Assembly: GCA_903813345.2 (NCBI GenBank)
Contig: CAIIXF020000010.1
Coordinates: forward strand, 17,869,181 to 17,933,180
Reading direction: 5' to 3'
From: Owenia fusiformis
Taxonomy: Eukaryota; Annelida; Polychaeta; Sabellida; Oweniidae
Length of the DNA: 64,000 bases
Position 1 is the first letter of the stretch; each line of letters begins with the position of its first letter. Shown one piece after another: positions 27,801 to 39,800 of the stretch. The position numbers were made by a program, and so were the translations under genes. The notes under the pieces were generated by a model. That model saw only the letters and a list, made by a program, of their open reading frames with translations, ran no database searches and was not told the origin of the DNA.

Positions 27801-30800
27801 TTAAAAAGACAATACAATTATAAAGAATTTGGTTTTCAAATAAAGCCGCAATTCACATATGTGTCACCACCTTTGTTACGTTGACGAAATTGCGTTGACA
27901 AAAAAAGGTATTGCTCATCGTCATTGGTGGTAAACAGAAATATAATACAATTAAGAATTTGGTACATAAAAGAACACAGGGCTCCTTGGAGGAGGGATTT
28001 CTGGGTCTATCTTCCAGAATAATTACGACCGTATATATTCGGGAGGTATTGCTCATCTTCATTGGTGGTAAACAGAAAGACAATATCTAGCGATTACTTT
28101 CGTTACTTTGGTGCTTCATCTTGACAAAAATTATTTCAATTTTAAAATATTTTGGGCTTATATCATTCTTTGTCATGTCTATTTTCTGAAAATACCCCAA
28201 GTGTATACTTTATTTGAAGAAAACTAAAGATCTTTACAATAATGCAGGATAATTCAAATATGAAACCCCCATTTTTGCACTTTGAATCTTAAATAACTTC
28301 ACCAATTGATAACATATTACGGATCTTTTGGAAGGTATTATATTTGAGCGTGTAAGGAACACATAGGTAGATCATCCATATTTGACGGTACTTCTATTCC
28401 TTCGTGTATGTATGCCGGTACGTCAAAGTAATTAGATAGGAAGCAGTTGGCATTGAAAATCCTTTGAAACTGTCCCCAGACAATATTGTGCTCTAATGAG
28501 CTAATTAATCAAAGATTAAGCCTTGTTGCAAATATATATTGTCATTAATTTATGTTTAATATATCACCTTGCTTTTTAGAAAGAGACAGGAAATCATTTC
28601 GCCACATTCCACTCAGTTACCGTATGTGTACATTGTTCAATGTATCCAAAAATTATAGGCATGGTTTTTCATTTCATTTTTCACATGGCCGCAAAAACAA
28701 TTGTCATCGTTTATATTTCATTTATCAAAAACGACATATAGATGATCATTCACAGACTGTACACAATACACCAACAGTGAAGAGTAGTTCGAGTACTTAT
28801 GTTTCCGTCTCATTTCGCCTAACCGTAAGATGTCATCACAAAATTCTACTTACCAAGCAATGTATCCAATGTACCATATAAGTACATCATTCATTGTTGA
28901 AAATGAAAACACAGGGATTAATGTCTAATAATGGTCTAATGCACCCATGGGATTTCCGAGATTTTTTAAAGTGACAGATTCGTTGATGTACATATAATGC
29001 CACGTATTCCCATGGTGTCTACGCTATGATTTCCCGACATTTTGAGTGATTATATAAGACACTGCGATACGATGTTTGAAAACACCTTAGGGAAGTTTAG
29101 AATAGAGTTCTCCTTCGTGTACGTTATTGATTGACATTTTAAACAGATCGTCACCTTTAGCCATAACCTAAGTCTTTTCGTCATGTATTGTTACGAACTA
29201 GGAGTTATAAGTTATTATCAGAGGCTTTACGTCACATTTAGTCATAATCTGACGCGCTATCTAAAGCCTCACATTTGCTCTACGGTGACCGCAGGGCGGT
29301 CATAGCTTCATAAAATCGATATAGAAAACTTACATCGTACTGCTTATTCCTATTTTCATGCAGCTTATTTCTTTCGATTTTTGGAAGCTACGGCCGCCGT
29401 GCGGTTACCGTAGATCAAATGTAACTGTGGTATAACTTTAGTCAGTCTTTCACATATAGTATAATTTGATCTGTTTCTAGAATTGTAACTATAATGGGCA
29501 ACATCTCAAAAAATCCATATGTACCACATTAAACATATTGGTTAAAACAGGATTTGAACATTGTGAAACAATATAGGGATATTACTCATATTTAGTCGCT
29601 TCAACATAGAGTATGCGTGTTTATTCTTTATTTGCCAAGGTTCAAATATTAGGGAAATCAAAATGGCGTCTATTTGAAAGATCACGTGACTGTGGGGCAA
29701 AACGGCCAAAACATATAATTGCTGGAAATGTGATTAACATTTGGTTTGTACGTACCTTATTCCCCTCCGAAACTTATAATATGACGAGTATTATAGTAAA
29801 CTATAAGAATACGTTATCTGTTTGAAGGAATATGAACATGTTTGCAATTGTGGACAAGTTCTATAAATAAGTGCTAAATACTATTCAATAGGTGCAGGTT
29901 ATTTTGCCTCAAACATATGCCATTTTGCCCCACTGTCATCATAAGTATCTTTAACCGCTTGAATATTTAAGAAGATTTTTTAGACTCGAATAAAATACTT
30001 GGAAATTGTAAAACACAATCCATTGATAAAACGAAACATCAAAGTGTGCGTTGATTGACAGATAAGCACCCGTACTGAACACAGATTCGAATTTTATTTT
30101 GAGGGCCTTTTTCCCCTTGTTCCCCTCGAGGTTTAATCATGGTGATCAAAAGCAGTAGGCCTAGCATTGGGTTTCGAGTTTTTCAAAAATATAGCAAATT
30201 GCAGGTAATACGTGTTACACAGTACATGCCGTTTAGGCTCGTCTTATGCTCAACCCTGCAGAGTTGTTCGATACTGCCCTCCGACAGAGTGTAGGAAGGT
30301 GTTATCCACCTAGCTCACCCAGGGACGAGTATGGTCGTAGTTCTTTGTCGGTCATTGGATGATTTTTGACAAGCGTGCAATTGGAACTGATTTTGTACAA
30401 ATTGTGAATATGGTATCAAATGGTGAAGTTGCCCAGCGCATACGTGCCCACAGAGTCCGTCAGGGTCGTAGTACACAAGTTTTTCATACGAGAATAGAAA
30501 AAGGTCTGCCAAAAGAGGAGCACAATCTATATTCAACATATTCAACTAACTTCCAAACTAGATAGAATCGTAAAATGTAACAATCATCTAAATACTACAT
30601 TGAATTAGTTTCATTTCTGAAAATAATTGTTTGAAATCATTTATGTACATTGCTGAAATTTTAATGTTTGGAGGATACAAAATGTTCGACAGCAAAACCT
30701 AAATCCAACACAAAAATAACAATATTTTGTTTGATGATTTCATTGTCTGTCATTTAAGAGGTAACCTTTAAGGGCACTTTCTTGGTGAAATCTCATGCTG

Positions 30801-33800
30801 CATCGGCAATGTTAATTTAACCAGTGTGTTCGAGCATGGGCTTTCAAGAAAGCCCATGGTTGGAGGATATGAAATATTAGACAAATGGTATACAGCATGC
30901 ATAAAACATTATTTCATTGCACGGTTAACATGCGTCTAACATCGCCCTTTTAAAAGCCGATGTAAAACATATTTTTTATTTAGTTTGAAAAATGCCAACG
31001 CAATCGATGCGCAGTATGTGCTGTAATCCGGATTTGTATCATCACAAACAAAACAAAACCTTTTTTGACAAAAAACATCATTTAAGTTATTTTTGAGAAA
31101 TAATAAGCAATATTTTCAGTATACATCGCATGATTGTGATAACCAGTTGTGATGACTTTCCACACGACGCAGGTTTTAGTAGAACAACTGATTTTGAAAA
31201 TATCAATTATCGTAAATTTGCCCACCAATAGAACAAAATTAGAATATTGACTCATACTTTACCTCGAATGACCTAGAACTTATTCCACTGGCTTTGAGTG
31301 ATATTTAACTTTTTCCGTACTGTTTTCGGCTTCTAGAAATACAAAAATCGACGAGGCGGCCTAATCATTCTCTGATCATTAATAAACCGGAAAACCTGAA
31401 ATTATGAATGATGTCAAATGCCAATCAAAACCAAGTATATCAAAATGATTTTCACATCTAATGCCATATATTCATCAATGTAATTTATCAGAGATGAGAC
31501 TTTGGGATGTTATTTTCACCCAACCAAAATAGCCAATTCATTAATAAAGACTAAATCTATTTAACCTTGATCTTCATCCTTCGTTTCAAATCACCTTAAT
31601 CAAGATTTAATTCTTTTTGGCTCATACAAGCAATCCGGGCCCATTGCCAGTGATGTAGCGTAGATATTTTGTACATATTCTATTTAGCCATACGTATGAA
31701 CTTATTCAAGTTATTGTCAGGCAAAGTTCTACTTGTATTCGCTAGCATTTGTTTCTTTCAGGTTTTCCAATGATTCAGAATGGACGATTGGAGAGCAATC
31801 ACTTATCATTATATTTTAATGTTAATACCCATCCCATCAATTATGCACAAGATCGGTCCACGGAGATTTGATTTATTGTCAAGACTGCATCTCCGACTTC
31901 AAAGGTGGTTATAATACAACGTTGGATTAAGACTCAAGACCCAGCGAACCCCCCCTCCCCCCTGGCCAAAAATTCTTTCAAAATCATGCAGTTTTTCACC
32001 ATTTTGAGCACTTCTCAAGTGATTTTAGCCATATTTGGCCAAAATTGTCAAATGTGAACCCCCCTGGAAATTTTTGAAAACTCCCCCCCCCCCCCCCCCA
32101 CTTGGCAAATCCTGGCTACGGACATGCAAGTGAAACCTTTTGAATAAAGATAGTCCAAATTGACGAACGAAGGACTTCACCATACTCTTTCTGAATTAGT
32201 ATTGAAGTTGGTGTTTAGAGATGCTGGGTATCAATTTCTTATAAATGGTGTGTATTTATTCCATATCATTAGTAGTATATGGAGCTTTAAGAGATTGTTG
32301 TTTAATAATTGTGTTAAATTATTTCAGATCGTTGGTGTTTGGACGTTTGGTGATCAATTATGTGATGCCTGGGTATCCCTAGATGTAATGTTCTGTACGG
32401 CTTCTATACTCAATCTAACTGCGATCAGCGTGGATAGGTAAGCTTAATATTTGGAAGCTGCAGTAAACTGACCATGATAACAACTTTTATTATGCCGACT
32501 ATTCCTTATTTGAATTCACGGAGTGGACGCGGCATCGGACGCACCTTCCTAAAAACGGGTACATATAGTTTGGAATATCCCTGCTACCCATTAGACACTT
32601 GATCTACACAAGAAAATCGATAGGATTCTATGGGTTTGTGTAAAAAACCGGGTGACCGGGTAACCGGGTAATCGGGTGACCGGGTACTTAACGTTCCTAG
32701 CAGGGTTAGGATTTTTTATTTATAATGTTGGATCTGGACGATACATGTACGTTATTTTCGACGTCACGTTTTGAGGTTAACTTTTAACGTTAAAATAACG
32801 TCGGTATTGAACCGATTTAGTGAGAACATATTGACATTTTGCTGAATAGTTAAATAACGTCAGATCCAAGGAGGATTGGAAGCCAGGGTTCCAACTCGAT
32901 ATTCTTTAATCTCCACGCATGCGTCATTTGCTATTCGTGTCTGTATAATTTGTACGACTGCATGGAGAATGACCCGATACTCTCCAACAAAGCTATCGCT
33001 AGGTGATTGTTTTGCAGAATATCGGTGTTGCATTCTGGGAGCCAATCCTCCTTGGTCAGATCAATACGGTACATGAACGTCATTATTGACGTCACGTTTT
33101 GAGGTTATTTCAAATCGAAAAAACGTTTCGACTGTAACGCGGTAAATACGATACAAAAATATGTCATATTCAGCAGCGAATATGGCATATTCACTTGCGG
33201 TGTATAGTTTTTTTTTTTAGTTTTTATGGTTTCTTTATTTTACTTTACAAAATTATCTACAAATGACAGGGCCGAGGCTGAAATCAGCATTATTGGCCCT
33301 GTTAATACAAAGTTTATTCAAATTTACAAAATAGCAACAAAATGACTACCAACATGTATGTATGCATGGCAGGAATGTGTTAAAACTATATAATTATATC
33401 AATGCATTTACACAAAAAGGATTTAAAATGCTTCAATATTGAAGAATTGCATGTTATGCTAACTCCATCTCTGCCATACATTAAGATATTCAGCTTTTGC
33501 TCTATAGAGCATCCTGTAAAGAAAATGTTCATTTCTGGCATGTTCCTGAGTTCCCCCCAAAGTTTCTCTCTTATAACATTCAACAGAGGGCATTTGAAGA
33601 TTAGATGCTTTGTAGTTTGTTGTTTAAAACCACATATGCATTTGGGACTGTCAATACCTTGAAAATTATGTTGAAAAAGATGACCAGTAAAAATGAAATC
33701 ACATCTTGTTCTATTCAGTAAAATTTCTTCTTTTCTTGTAAGATCCAGGTTTGTGGTTGTTAAATGCTTCACTCTCCCTGAATATTTACGTAAATTGGTT

Positions 33801-36800
33801 TTGAAAGTGACTCTTGATGGTGCACTTTTTAGATAATTTGGAATGGCTTCCCATTCTCTTATGGCATTTATTATTGGTGACTTTTGTGAACGTGCAGTTA
33901 ACTTTGGAATAGTGTATTCTCTTGATTTTCTTAAATTAATATTATGTTGCTTGTTTTGATAACTATCAAAAATTTTTTGGACATAAGTTGGGACCAATTT
34001 CTGTCTAACATCATACATTAAACGTAATCGTTTCTCCTTTCTCCGCTCAGACAGGGTATTCCAATTTAGACATTTCAAAACCTTTACAGTAGATGTTCCA
34101 TGAATGCAGCCACTTACTAATAATGCTGCTCTATAATGAACTTGGTCTAGTTTCATAATATTATACTTGGTAGATTTTTCAAATAATATACTTCCATACT
34201 CTAAGTTTGGGAGAATAAATGATAGATACATCTTCTCTAGGTGTTTAGCTCGAATCTTGGTCTTAAGAACTTTCAATGGATTTAACATTATATTACATGA
34301 TTTTATGATATCCTGTAAATGGGCTTCAAAATTCAAATGCTCATCTAGAATGACTCCCAAGTGTTTATGAGTTCTGGTTCTATTAATGACCTCATTTCCT
34401 AGGTAGAGAGGAGGGTATAGGAGATTGCACCTCCTTGAGCCTTTAAAAATCATATCTTGACTTTTAGAAGGTTTAAATTTAAGCTTCCATTTCTGTGACC
34501 ATTCCCATAAATTATTTAAGTCAGCTTGTAAATGCTGGTTCTGTTCAATGATATTAGCTTTCCTATTAAATGGCATAAAGATTGAACTATCATCTGCATA
34601 AAGGTAAAGTTGACTATGATTTATGACTTCATGAAGGTCGTTTATATATAACAGGAAGCAAAACGGCCCAATTATGGATCCCTGCGGCACGGAACTATTT
34701 ATGAAGTATTCATTTGAGATTGCTGATAATTCTCCATTAGCTTTAACTTGAAGTCTACGATTGAAAAGATACGACTGCAAAAGTTGAGTTATAGTATCTG
34801 AAAAGCCATATGATTTAAGTTTTTTTATCAAAAGGAAATGCGGAACGGAATCAAACGCAGATTCTATATCAAGAAACACTCCTCTGACATCATGATTATT
34901 ATCAATGTTATTGTCAATCAGATCAACAATTGTTAACAGTTGTTTTTCTGTGCTATGTCCTGGAAGAAAACCAGACTGATTTTGATACATTAAGTTGTTG
35001 TCTTTAACATATTTAAACATGTTATTATAAATAATACGTTCTAGCAATTTAGAAACATTACTTAACAAGGTAACTGGTCTATAATTTTTTGAATCACCCT
35101 TTGATCCTTTGTTTTTATATAAAGGTACTACAGTTCCCAATTTCCAACAAGTGGGAAAAACTTGTTTGTCAATTATTATATTAAATAAGTCAAAAAGAGG
35201 TTGATCAATACTATCACAGCACATTTTTAACATTTTATTTGAAATGCCATCTGGCCCCCCTTGTTTTGAGACATCAAGATTTTGAATAAGTTTATTAATG
35301 TCTCCCTTAGTGAATTCAATTTTATCAAAAATCATGTCAGTTTTCAAAGGTATTTCTGGTGATTGAGTTTCATCATAGTCATGATGGAATTTAGATAAAA
35401 ATTGATTAAGCAAAAAGTTTGCATTTTCTGAGCTGTTTTCAGCGGTGTATGACAGATTCAGATTCACCTGCGGTATATGGCATACACACTAACCAATGAG
35501 AACGTGATACGGAAGTACGCAATTGTCAATTGCATCGAATGAACGAACAAGTAAAATGTTATAAATTGTTATAATGATTACTTAATCAACAGTACTGTGT
35601 ATCGAATATATTAACTTAGCAGAAGTATCAGTCACCAATCTCGCGTAATAGACTTACTCAATCAATCCAAGATGTATATATTAGTACTCGACGCACTAAC
35701 TATATTCGTAATCCAGCGTAGTTTTACATTTAAAGTCGATTCTCGCAACCAATTAAATCAAGGCTTTCTGTATCACGTTTTCACCTGTGGTATATGTCAT
35801 ATTTACCTGCGGTATATGGCATATTCCGCAATTTAGTATGACATATTCCGCAGGTGAGTATCGGGTATTCAGTGAAATCAATGTATCGCATATTCACTGC
35901 GGAATATCGCATACTCACCTGCGGAATATGCCATATACCGCATGTGAATATGGCATATTCACCCGTATCAAAAATACCGCGCAACCATGAATGTATGCCA
36001 TATACCGCGTAACATCGACAACGTTAAATGTTAACGTTAACAATACGTCGGAAATGAAACGACTTAGTGAGAACACAAAGTTTTTGTCATGTTTTTTCCA
36101 CCAAAAAATATTTGGATATTAAAAGCCTATTTTGACAACGTTAAATTCTAACGTTTGAGTTACGTCACATATGGACCAACGTAGTAAAAAATCAAACGTT
36201 CCTGTTTGTTTTGTTTTCCACACTAACGAACTTTACGGACACGTTACAACAACGTTCTTTTTATACCATCAATAGATGTCTCATGTTTACGTTGCCTCGA
36301 TGTGCAAAGAACGAAAATGTGCAACGTCTTCTTGGAACTTATATGCTACTTATGAGCAACGTGACATGGACGTCATTGTTTGCTGGATCGATTATTTTAA
36401 AAAGTGCTCTGTCTCGTATAGGGTAAAAATATCGAACAGCAGTGCACTCGGTAGGCTAAGTCTGTCAAGTCAATTCGCTACTATATATCGGGGGAAATGT
36501 GGAACTTTGAAAGTTGGTAACCCTGCCAGGAACGTTAGGTACCCGGTCGACCGGATTCTATCCTTTTTGCAAAGTTATTCCAAAAATAAAAGGCTGCATT
36601 TTTGAATCACCCTATACCATCTCTTCCTTCCACCTGTCTTCTTCTTGGACCTTGTGTCGAGTTGCTTATGCAGGATCCCCTCAAATAATTTCTACTTGTA
36701 TCCAGTCAAAAAATGTAATCGTGTTTTGGCCAATGCGATTGAAACAATAAGATATACCACGCTGAAAAACATTGAAAGCGAAGTAAAATATTCATAATGT

Positions 36801-39800
36801 TCCTACTATGTCTCTAGTAAATTGGATTTGTCAAGGGACAGAAAATAAGAAAAATAAATCAAGATTAGTGCGAAATGGGGAATTGGGTATGTACTCGACA
36901 ATGTATGGTGAGCTATGTGACAGGCTAATGTAAGTGTTGAATAATGGCCGCGCCTCTTGCTTCGGTGACTAAACATCAGCCTAAATTGCATGATTGACCT
37001 GCCCGTATGAACAAGTCTTACACACATCCAAAATACATTGACAACATACCAAATGGAAAAATTAATGTTTCACTGTGGAGAAACTCTTCAAACTAGTTAC
37101 AGAAACGGTTCCGTTTACGTAACAAAATGTCGCAGCCTTGAAGGTACGATTTCACGAGTTGTTGGCATAGAACCTTTTTGGAACAAACATGTTGCTGTTA
37201 CTGCCATACATTTTTGCCCAAAATGTCGTGGACATTCTACCTACATCTCGAGTAATCATGGAAAAAGTAGAATGGTACCTTCGTAGCTGCGACATTTTGT
37301 TACGTAAAGGGAGTTTCTCCACAGTGTGTTAGTGACAATGGTGGCTTCGAATGCATCGATTACGTAAAATGTACGTTCTATGAGGCGTTTCGAAATCGTA
37401 GACGAAACTGTATTGCTCACATCCGTATGATCCTAGATTAGGGTACAGCTGTGAATCTTGTTCTAATGTCACAGCCTTATTTATAGACTAAACATGAAAT
37501 GAACTCTAAAAGATTTACGATACTTGCATATGCCTGGCAGTGTAGCAATTTGAGGAGACATATTTCTAAGATTGTAGTGGGATTTCCCCTTTTCATCTCA
37601 ACCATAAAGAATCGCTGAGGCAATTTGGATTCAATCAAGGTGAAAAATTCAACCATTGAAAACTTTTGTTCTTTGGCAATTTATATTTGAGATCAACTTA
37701 AGGTGAAAATCCCCATCCATTTGGCATCGCAAAGAATGAACTATTGTATCAGGAATCATTGACTAACAAATTCAAATCATATACATGTACATGTATGTAG
37801 CCGCATTGGATAATAATCCACGCGCCACTGTTATAAAGATTTTTGCAAATAAATAAATAAATAATAACGTCAATCTCACCCCCCCCCCCCTTCCCCTTAC
37901 TTACTTACTATTCAAAAACATTGTCCAAAGCCAAAGACTATGAAGCATTGCGTCCATAATCAAAACACATGTTGAAGAGAAATTTAAAACATCAAAGTTA
38001 GTTATGGAAATGTTTATATATTTTGTATTTTGTACCATAATTTGGTGATTCATTATGGTACAAAATTAAACTTTGGACTATTCTTAGATAATGAGGATAA
38101 GAGTCTTCAGGTGTGATTGCAAGAAATGATTTCTGTGCAATCTCTAGAAATAGAACTTCATTAATTTGTGCTAATTCGAACCTCCTAAACAATATAATCA
38201 GAGATCAGTCGTATTTCATTGCATAAAACTTAGTTGAATTTCAAAACACGTACATTGTCACGATCAATATATTCAAATCACGTACAAAGAATAAGGTTTA
38301 CCGGGGGGCTACAGCCGTAAGCTCTTGATAATCGGGGGAATTGAATTATCTATTAAGGGGATGTGATTCCTATGAGAATGACCAGAATCAAGAGGATCAA
38401 GAAACTCTTTGTCAGCGTTCGTTATTTTGATGACACATGATGTTCAACACATGAGATTATAAATTGCTGTGATTCGAAGGGAAGGCCTGCAAAACTACAG
38501 ATACTTGATATTCCCATAGGAGTTGTAGTGTTTCTGTTTCTCTTTTGTTTTCCTTATGACTGACTTATATTTATCTTAGATATTTTGTTTTCTTGTTCTG
38601 TTTTTAGTAGACCTATTTTCCCTTTGGCACTTGTGTATACAATTTCATCTGATATGCACTTATATTTTCGAAAGTTCATATATTTTATTAGTACATCAAC
38701 ACAGCCCTCATAATTTATCTATGGGATTTACTTAATCTAGGTAGGATACTGTTTCAATTTGTTGTGATTAGTTCTGATATGTTTCAAAACCTTCTATTTG
38801 TCTTTTCAGATTTATTGCAGTTACACAGCCAATAAAGTATGCTAAACACAAAAACTCAAGACGTGTTTGGGTTATGCTTGCCCTAGCTTGGTTCATCTCT
38901 ATCGCCATTGCGTCTCCCATCGCCCTGGGTATGAACTACAGTGCAGACCTTGAACCAAAGAGGGACCCTAACCTCTGCATATTCTACAATTCAGACTTTA
39001 TTATATCATCATCAATGGGATCATTTTATATACCAGCATTAGTAATGGGGATACTGTATTGGAGGATATTCAAGGCTATCCGACTAAGAGCGCGGAAAAG
39101 CCTTCAGCATAAAAAGATAAGCAGTACATGTTTTGAAAATCAAAATACCCAAACTGGGTCAGATCATAACGATAATGGAAAGAGTTCCGACGTAGACGGG
39201 TGTGTTACAGACAATTCCCTAAAGGAGCTAGTCTCCCCATCCTCTCCCCGTCGATACAGACCAAGTTTAACTGCTGACTCTGGCGCCATTTTGAACACTG
39301 TTACCATAACGACAGAAGAGGAGACAGATACTGAGGTAATAAGAAATCAAACTGCGACAAGTGAAGACTTGTTGTCACCTACTGATGGTGAAAAACAAAG
39401 TGATAACAACAAACTTAGTCCTGTAAGTGAAGACAGTCCATCTGGACTGGAATTTGAACGCAATGGTGACTCTGGTTACCATGCCCCAGTGACAGTAGAG
39501 GCAGAGACATCTTTTAACACACTCACAGTGCCCTCTGCAAAAGCGCTCACAATACAAACTCCTAGATATATGCCAAGTCATACTGGGGGTAATTATAAAG
39601 GAGTTAAGTATAAGAAACGATTAAATCCTAAATCAAACGGGACGACACATAGGGCGCAGAGAAAGAGTGTTACCAAGTTCAACTTCCACATGCGAAGTAG
39701 TAGAAAGAGAAAGGAAAAGTTTTCCAGTAAGCGGGAAAGAAAGGCCACGAAAACACTTGCCATAGTTCTAGGTGAGTATCGAGATGTGATGAGGTTATCT

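Larger units (their letters stand above)
854..32327 (+). other. Intron 1 of the D2-like receptor (31.5 kb)
   Basis: No host coding exon is recognisable here on either strand. Open frames are short and lack family motifs. The repeats listed separately occupy parts of it. The stretches 2200-6140, 15300-18150, 19830-21870, 22150-27530 and 29430-31930 are AT-rich unique-looking or too-degenerate DNA in which I see nothing assignable. Enhancers or small RNAs cannot be judged without a comparison species. Confidence 0.85.
32632..36552. mobile_element. DNA element with inverted ends, interrupted by a LINE
   Basis: Left ACCGGGTACTTAACGTTCCT...GCAGGGTTA (about 32673-32707) matches the inverse of right TAACCCTGCCAGGAACGTTA...GGTACCCGGTCGACC (36516-36552). 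GGATTCTAT occurs just outside both sides (32623-32631 and 36553-36561) and may be a 9-bp target duplication, though the left one is set off by about 14 bp from the clear repeat. CGTCGG-ATTGAA-CGA-TTAGTGAGAAC occurs at both 32803 and 36046. Without the LINE the element would be about 1.66 kb. No transposase frame is visible. Confidence 0.6.
32438..38809 (+). other. Intron 2 of the D2-like receptor (6.4 kb)
   Basis: It holds a nested transposon complex (32632-36552), a 256-bp MITE (37071-37326) and a 14-bp stem hairpin (38027-38066). The rest, about 36560-37060 and 37330-38800, shows only AT-rich DNA with a poly-C tract near 37878 and no coding evidence. Confidence 0.85.

Noticed and set aside
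28552-28881. 109-codon plus-strand frame as a gene
   Set aside because: No recognisable motif, biased composition or splice context; length is within chance expectation for a 31-kb intron.
32860-33076. Overlapping frames on both strands near 32.9 kb
   Set aside because: Caused by an imperfect inverted repeat (CCAAGGAGGATTGG / CCAATCCTCCTTGG) inside the DNA element, not by a gene.
36211-36750. Overlapping plus-strand frames as a transposase
   Set aside because: Three short frames across the right part of a DNA element, without a DDE or other catalytic pattern.
39375-39581. Minus-strand frame within receptor exon 3
   Set aside because: Shadow of the third intracellular loop coding sequence.
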